A stretch of 64,000 nucleotides of DNA from Cycas panzhihuaensis (lineage: Eukaryota; Cycadophyta), in the NCBI GenBank assembly GCA_023213395.1, contig CM041465.1, positions 177,513,741 through 177,577,740 of the forward strand, read 5' to 3'. The first letter of the stretch is position 1. Every line of letters starts with the position of its first letter. A program made the position numbers and the translations under genes. Positions 57,307 through 64,000 of this stretch are shown piece after piece. The notes under the pieces were generated by a model, which saw only the letters and a program-made list of their open reading frames with translations, was not told the DNA's origin and ran no database searches.

Positions 57307-60299
57307 GAATTTTAGCAAGTTGATCCTTAGTTAAACAATAGACTAATACAACTACTTTACAATATACCAACTCTAGAAAAAACTGATGATGAACTTCTAC
57401 ATAGTTTATCTAAACGTGAAAGACTGGATTCTTTAAAAGCTAGATTGCACCCTAATTGTTATAAAATAGTGGAGTAAGATCATCCTATAGAATTCTAAAG
57501 TGACCAAATAGCCTATTTATCCAAATTTCTTAACAAGTAACTGCAAGTTCTTCTTTATACTCTACTTTAGTGGAAGACAAGAGATTGTAGCTTGTGTTTT
57601 ACTATACCAAGAGATCATACTAGAACTAAATGCAAATGTATATCTTGAGGTAAATTTCTTATTATCAACATCTCTTACCCAATCTAAGTTTATAGAACTA
57701 TGCAATATAAACTCATTAACTCTAAAGAATAAAAACCCAAATCTAATAATGCCTTTAACATATCATGATACGTGCTTTATTACCTTCCAATTAGTGATGG
57801 ATACAACACTCATAAATCGGACTACAACAATAATAGCATAACTAATGTTAAACCTAGTGTTGGTAAGGTATATGAGACTACCCACTAATTGCTTATACAA
57901 AGTACCATCAATTATCCTATTATTAGCTACCTTAGTTAATTTAATACCTATTTACATATGGGTGGTCATTGGTTTTAAATCCTCCATATAGAAACATCTT
58001 AATAGACTATATGTATATTTAGACTGAGATGCAAAAATATTATTATATTTCTGCAAAAACTCTATACCAAGATAGTAATGTATAAGTCCAAGATCAAACA
58101 TCTAAAAAGCTTCATAAAATTGCTTTTTAAGATAGTTGATTTGTAAAGGGTTTATTCTCGATATTGTAAGGTCATCAACATAGAGAAGTTCTATGAGTAT
58201 CTTGCCATCCTCATATTTTATATATAAACTATGATCTAATTCACATCTAGTGAACTTAGAAGAAATGAAGTAATTATTAATGTGTGAACACCATGCTCTT
58301 GGTACTTGTTTGAGCCTATATAAGGTTTTCTTCAACATGCATATAAGATGCTTCTTATCAACCTATATAAAACCTTCAGACTATTGCATATAAACCTCCT
58401 CATAAAAAATACCATAGAAGAAAGTAATCTTGACATCTATTTGATGAAGTTCCCAACCAAAATGTGATGCAAGATTTGCTAGCATGTAAATGGTAGTCAT
58501 TTTAACTATAGGTGAAATTTTTTCTTTAAAACTTACACCTTCAATGTGTACATATCCCTTGGCTACAATTTGAGTCTTATATTTATCAATAGCACCAATA
58601 GCTCGATATTATACTTTGTATACCCATCTACAACCAATAACTTTCTTTCCTAACAAAAACTCAACAAGATCTCATGTGTCATTTTCAAGAATAAAATCAT
58701 ACCCCTCTTACATAATCTGACTACCAGTGAGATATATCCTTAGCTTCACTAAATGACTAGTGTTCATCAATATTTAAGACATTTAACTTGAAGGCATAGT
58801 TAACATTGCTTCTTATTTAAACATTTACATCAATGTTAATTTCTTCAACCTTAAAATCTTTAATAGTTTGTGTATACCATTTGGGTAACTTCTTAAGAGA
58901 AGAGGAGGAAGATGGAACATCTTTAGTAATTTTCACACTCTTTTCACTCCTCTCACCAATTTCATTATTTATTTCTTTGCCATTATTTATAATGAGAACA
59001 ATTTTTTTATCAAACAAAACATCCTTACTTATAAGCTTAAAGACCTATAAGCTTTGGACAACTCATTATACCTTACAAGAATGCACTTATAACTATTACT
59101 ATCAAGTTTTTGTCTCTTTACATTAGGCACATATACAAAATCAGTGCATTCAAACATTCCAAGATTAGAAACTAAGGGTTTTTTGTTCATCCAAGCTTCT
59201 TCAAGAGTCGTGCTTTTAACAATTTTTGTTGAACTTTTATTCAACAAATCTATAGTTATATTCATAACTTTACCCCAAAAACCATTCAAGACATTTTCGG
59301 CCTTAAGCATGCATATAACCATCTTAGCAATGGTATAATTCTTTCTTTTGAATATGCTATTCTATTGTGGTGTATAGAATGTCGGTAGTTATCGTTGAAT
59401 GTCATAATTCTTATAGAAAGTAGTGAATTCAATTGAGAGGTACTTACCTCCATTATCACTTCTTAGAGTTTTGATCTTCTTCATAGAGAAATATTTTCCT
59501 TTAACATGTAATAGGTGAGAAACTCGTTGAATTTTATAAATGCTTTAGACTTTTTTTTCATAAGGTAGACCCAAGTCCTACTTGTGAAATCATCAATGAA
59601 GGTCATAGAGTACTTTAAGCCTTCAAGTAACACTAGTATTATTGCTCCATATAAATCAGATTAAACCACTCCAATTTGTCCTTAGCCTACCATTTAGACT
59701 TCACAAAATTCTCCTTGTGTTGCTTCTTTAGTGCATATGTGCTACAGGTCTTATCACACTTCTCAACTAAAGGAAGACCATATACCATTTCTAGCTTATT
59801 TAGCAATTGAAGACTTTAATAATTCAAATGACCAAATTGATCATGCCATAAAGTATTAAATCAACTTGCAACAAAACTATGCTTAAGTATATTAAAGAAT
59901 TTATACAAATCATTTTTTTCAACTCTTGGAGCAATTACAAAATCACCATCTTTTGTTCCACACTTGATAACACCAAACTCAACTTTGAAATTTAGTTTAG
60001 CCAACTAGCTTATAGAAAGTAAACTATGCTTAAATGGTGATACATAAAGCACATTAGAGATTTTTATCTTGTGATAAAGTTGAGTAAGAATGATTGTACC
60101 TTGTGTGACTACTTGATGTCAATTATTATCACCAAGAACAATGGTTCAATTATGACCACTTATGAGTTTGCTAAATCAATCTTTATGAAAAGTACTATGA
60201 TTTAAGGCACTAGAATCAATGTACCAAGTACCATTCATGTTATATATAGCATTGAATATAAATATTTCTCATCATCAGGAGATAAAGTAGTGGTTTTAC
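57307..60299 (-). pseudogene. Copia-10 pol remnant (right of Gypsy-2)
   Basis: On the - strand the protease near 60240-60190 reads WYIDSSALNH, Asp kept and Gly changed. Integrase extends from about 59900 to 59030, ending in an open frame (NGFWGKVMNITIDLLN). Reverse transcriptase covers about 58800-57900, with a well-kept block at 58338-58102 including LKQVPRAWCS and the intact catalytic LLYVDDL. RNase H runs from about 57890 to 57307 (VEVHHQFF) and is cut there by Gypsy-2. Stops and frameshifts are frequent, but the RT core is better kept than in Copia-1, -6, -7 and -9. Confidence 0.86.
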
Positions 60300-61136
60300 T
60301 AGATTTTTTCTTACTTGGTTTCTTTTTTCAATAGTTCTTCTCACAGTGATCTTTGTAATAAGTATACGTGACATTCCTTTTATATTTGCTCTTGAATTCA
60401 GTCATGTTGTGAGAAGATAGTAGAGTTTATTTAATAGAATTCACTTAAATCTCTTTTTTATATTATTATTGAGATACTAATTCCATGCTTCTATTACTAC
60501 CAATATAACCTCCTATGCAATTTTCCTCATGCAAGATAAGTCCAACTAACTCTTCAAATGTAAGTGGTTATGCTCTTTTAATCAAACATAAGTTGATTAC
60601 AAAAATATGATAGTCTTCATGCAATCTATTTAAGTGTGATTCTCACAAGCTCTCTATCATTTATTTTCTCACCTATTACAATTAATTAATCCCTTATTTC
60701 TTTTAATTTCTATAAACGATAAGAGATATAGTCATTTTATATGAATAAAGCAAATTTCTCAAGTATAACACTCTATTCCCATTTTTCGTCTTACATAGGT
60801 CCTATAAACTCTATCATGCATCTTTTGATGTAGTCTTATCTTGTAGATGTATGATCAGGTCGTCAACAATAAAGAGCCCAATAATTTCTAATGCCTTTTG
60901 ATCATGATCCTCCTAGTCTTTAATATCTTTATCTATCACAGTTAAGGTGGATAGAATATATCTGATTATGACTTGAGTGGCAATTATAACTAATTTTGGT
61001 TCATTTCCTTCAACAATCTTCATTAGCTTCTTAAGCACTAAAATATTAGAAATTTTAAATTTAGATATTATATAATTCTTTCCAATTGTTTGTATGGATC
61101 TGATAGAATATAACCGTCAATGTTAACACCTGCCAT
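60300..61136 (-). pseudogene. Copia-10 gag remnant
   Basis: It starts at the ATG ending at 61136 (MAGVNIDGYILSDPYK). A frameshift or stop follows after about 22 codons, and the rest is readable only in pieces, including a degenerate knuckle region near 60370-60310. The 865-base leader runs from here to the 5' LTR. Confidence 0.65.
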
Positions 61137-62001
61137 TTTAAGAATTAAAGCATGTGACCAAGACTGCAAATGTGAGTGTATTAAGGAACTTAGTGGCCAT
61201 AAGGACTTGTTATAAATTTTAACCATTAGAATGAAAATATGGAAAAAACTAAGACATTAGAAATAAGAACTATAGAAAATAATCACCAGATAGTTGAGAA
61301 AAATAGTTTATCCCCTTTATAAAGTCTTTAGCCTCTCAAAGCATATGACCAATGACTTAAATCATAAGGTGTGAATATATAATAGATTAAAATACACTTT
61401 AATTTCTCTAAATATTAGAGAAATAAAAGATTTACAAATATTAATAAACCTATTATGAGCGTCATTGATTTTTAGTAGTCACCACTACCCAACCATCATT
61501 GATCTTGATTATGGGCCTCACATAATTAATTTTGCGATAGTTTCTTCATATGATCATTAATTCATATTAGTATTCACCCAACCTAATCACCCACAATGGA
61601 TTTTGATGAAGAAATGTGGAGTTTCTTGTTGGTCAAAGCTTAGAATAAGAGTTATGAGGGTTTTGAAAGTTGTCCCCTTTCTCTAGTTTATTGGGATAAT
61701 TTTACACTAAATTTTCTCATTTTAAAGGCTAAAATCAATGCCAAATGAGTCTTAGATCTCTTAGAAACAAGCCCACATGAAGAAATCTTGTAAAAATGAG
61801 AGATCTAAAGTGCCTAATGTGGAAAAATATATCCCTGCAACAGAACCAATGCCTTTTTCACTACAAAAACTTTTGTGGATTTGCTAAAGGCTATGAAAAA
61901 CATAAATGAAAGTGTCCACAATTAAAAGAACAAGCTTACAGATAAAGAACATGATTAGACTCAAAAGTTTCTCATAAAATTGACCATGGGATATGATCTT
62001 G
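61137..62001 (-). other. Copia-10 leader and decayed primer-binding site
   Basis: No frame of note. Next to the LTR, the - strand reads GATCATATCCCATGG (around 61985-61999), alignable to the copia start GGTATCAGAGCCATGG. The primer site call is weak. Confidence 0.5.
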
Positions 62002-62390
62002 TATTAGAAATCTGAGTGGAAACAACAAGAATATAAAAGTAAAATAAGGATACATCACACAATGATATACAAGAATAAAATAATCTTGTATTAGATCACA
62101 ATGTATGTAATAAGCTCTCATCAATCTACTCTCCTCGTATGATGAATGAGAGTAAGATCAATTCTCACAAATAATAAAAGTACAACAGAAAAGATTAAAG
62201 TACGGATAATGAAAATAACAGATATAATTCATGCTTGCTTTTGCATGAAAGAGTATTAGTTATAGTATGTGCATGGTCTTAAATATGAGAGAAAAGAATA
62301 GAAATATAACTCACAAGAGGGCATGCTTAATGTGACTCATCAGTCAACTCAGAGTAAAGAATTAGTACAAATTAGATATTATTTTTGTGA
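62002..62390 (-). repeat. Copia-10 5' LTR (about 389 bp)
   Basis: Partner of 45428-45819. Its ends have mutated (TATTAG for TGTTGA; right end GTGA for AACA), so the edges are good to a few bases. Confidence 0.78.
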
Positions 62391-62730
62391 GATAAAGGAT
62401 TGAATATGGAACTAATAATCATGTACTCAACAATGCATCAGGAAGACATGATGAAATACTAGGTAGAAATAGTCTACCAATAACTATAATTTTATTCATT
62501 AAGAATGACTTCCAAAAACCATTCATACTCTACATCACATATGCTATACTTTAATATATATTTAAGTTCAGTAATAGTCCATGAAATATTTCGTAACTGC
62601 CTAACATTTGTCATCACTCTATTTAGGACTCTAATAACTCCCATGTCACATGTTATAAATCCATTTAAGACTTCAGTAACTCCTATGACTCACTTATCCA
62701 ATTTGTCCATATATAAACATTAATCTAGCA
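62391..62730 (-). repeat. Copia-12 3' LTR, left edge uncertain
   Basis: On the - strand the LTR begins TGCTAGATTAATG directly after a polypurine tract (TAAGGGGGAG, 62731-62740). The left end cannot be fixed; Copia-10 may have inserted in or beside it. Confidence 0.6.
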
Positions 62731-62740
62731 CTCCCCCTTA

Positions 62741-64000
62741 ATGCTCATATCATTGGTTTTAACACTAATACAAAATCTAAATTAGTATTGAAATCCTTAG
62801 ATAGAGATGTAGTGAAAATATCAATAATCTAGTCCTTTACCGGTTGGTATAGAAGCTCAACCTCTCTATTTTGGGTATATTCCCTAATAAAATGATGATG
62901 TATCTCAATGTGTTTGGTGTGTGCATGGAATATCATTTTTTTAGAAATTCTCAATGTACTTTGATTATAATAGTACAATGTAGTTGCATTCTCTTGATAT
63001 AGTTCCAAATCACCAAGCACTTATCTTAACCAGATAGCCTCTCAAGTAGTTGTAATAACTACTTTATATTATACCTCAGTCGATGATAAAATAATATTAA
63101 GATGTTTCTGACTACTCTGAGTGACAATAGCAAAACCTATACTAAAGCAATAACTAGAAGTGGACCTTCTAATATCTTCACAGCCAAACCAATCAGAATT
63201 TGAATATCCAATTGGCCTAAAATTATCATTTTGGATAAACTCTAACATGAATTGATGTGTCCCCTATAAATATCTTAGGATCCTCTTTGTAGCCTTTTAA
63301 TGGATTTGATCTAGTTCAACCATGAACTTTGATACCATATTGACTACAAAAGAGATATTTGACCTAGTAGTAGTCAAATAAATTAAACTATCAACTAGTT
63401 ATCTGAACATTATGCCATCAACTCGTTCATCATCATCATCATCTAGAGTTGTTAGCTTTAAACCCATTTCTATAGGTTGACAATCCTCTATTCTAAAATC
63501 TTTTAGAATTTCTATGCATATTTAGCCTGTGAAATAAAGATTTTTCTAGGCTTTTGCCATATTTATACTCCCAAAAAATAGTGAAGCAATCCAAGATCTA
63601 TCATTTGAAATGTCTCTTTGAGATCATTTTTTAGTCTTTCAACCTTTAAGGTGTTGTTCCTTGTGATCACCAGATCATCTATATATAATATCATAAATGA
63701 CTAAATTTCCTTAAACTTTAATTTATAGATTTAGATCTACAGATGATCTCTCAAATCCATTATTTAGGAAATATCAATCAGTCTTAGAATACTAGGCTCT
63801 TGGAGCCTCTTTAAGACCATTCAAGGCCTTCTTCAAGTGACATACCGAGTGCTCTTTGCCTTTGGAAACATATCCAAGTGGCTACTCCATATAAACCTCT
63901 TCTATAAAATCCCCATTAAGGAAGGTGCTATTGACATCAAGTTGGTGTAACTACCCTTTGAACTAAGCAACTATTGTTAGTATTAGTCTAATTATCACCA
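62741..64000 (-). pseudogene. Copia-12 pol remnant: RT to RNase H, runs off the window
   Basis: On the - strand the RNase H tail (YQENATTLYYYNQSTL and HTKHIEIHHHFIREY at 63020-62829) precedes the polypurine tract, as expected. Upstream, to 64000, a reverse transcriptase is readable in pieces with many stops, and its start lies outside the window. Asn and Tyr replace expected Asp and Cys at several sites, in line with G-to-A decay. Confidence 0.8.

Larger units (their letters stand above)
45428..62390 (-). mobile_element. Copia-10, Ty1/copia retrotransposon split by Gypsy-2
   Basis: Paired LTRs at 45428-45819 and 62002-62390 enclose a - strand copia interior. Gypsy-2 (45911-57306) is inserted near the end of RNase H. 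Removing it joins QLAKI to LTK, in frame, which proves the two halves are one element of about 5.6 kb. Gag, protease, integrase and RT are all recognisable. No clear target duplication was found at the outer edges. Confidence 0.88.

Noticed and set aside
62505-62723. 72-codon + strand frame with a repeated TPM(S/T)H motif
   Set aside because: It falls in the LTR of Copia-12 and comes from a short internal sequence repeat; no sign of coding.

Overview
This 64 kb window looks like a gene-free stretch of a plant nuclear genome made almost entirely of layered retrotransposons. The evidence is Ty1/copia and Ty3/gypsy elements with primer-binding sites of the plant initiator-Met tRNA type (TGGTATCAGAGC and decayed versions), two gypsy elements ending in chromodomains (chromoviruses), and an L1-type LINE whose ORF2 ends in an RNase H domain. 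I found no host gene, tRNA, rRNA, organelle insert or CRISPR array. Old, heavily mutated elements still keep both LTRs, which suggests a large genome that loses DNA slowly. A gymnosperm or another large-genome seed plant is plausible, but the sequence alone does not settle this.

Layout. 1-1980: 3' part of a + strand Copia (Copia-1) with its LTR, inserted into the integrase of a - strand Copia (Copia-2, 1981-3815). 3816-8700: AT-rich DNA with two isolated primer-binding sites and an internal Copia RNase H fragment flanked by a 16-bp direct repeat. 8870-9882: tail and LTR of Copia-5. 9988-15318: Copia-6, nearly full length but badly decayed, with two 214-bp LTRs. 15700-19130: Copia-7, lacking its gag end. 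19413-28290: a non-coding - strand LTR element (element-8) split by a 5.5-kb GC-richer LINE (20695-26234). 28291-30207: AT-rich, partly G-poor spacer. 30208-37049: complete - strand chromovirus (Gypsy-1) with a perfect 5-bp target duplication. 37599-44572: - strand Copia-9. 45428-62390: - strand Copia-10, which holds Gypsy-2 (45911-57306, +), whose 5' LTR in turn holds Copia-11 (46337-51646, -). 62391-64000: the 3' end of Copia-12 (-), which runs off the window.

The elements date each other. Copia-11, the innermost, has about 94% identical LTRs and most catalytic residues intact. Its host Gypsy-2 is more mutated, and Copia-10 around both is older still. Decay is dominated by C-to-T and G-to-A changes: CAG Gln codons become TAG, TGG Trp codons become stops, and YVDD motifs become YVND. 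This is what deamination of methylated, silenced DNA would leave. The LINE is a strong exception, with 1027 uninterrupted codons.

I see no evidence of a previously undescribed functional system. The points most worth a second look are the 16-bp duplication around a Copia fragment without LTRs, the tandem duplications inside the LINE endonuclease and the Gypsy-2 protease, and an LTR that carries a polypurine tract on one side and a primer-binding site on the other.
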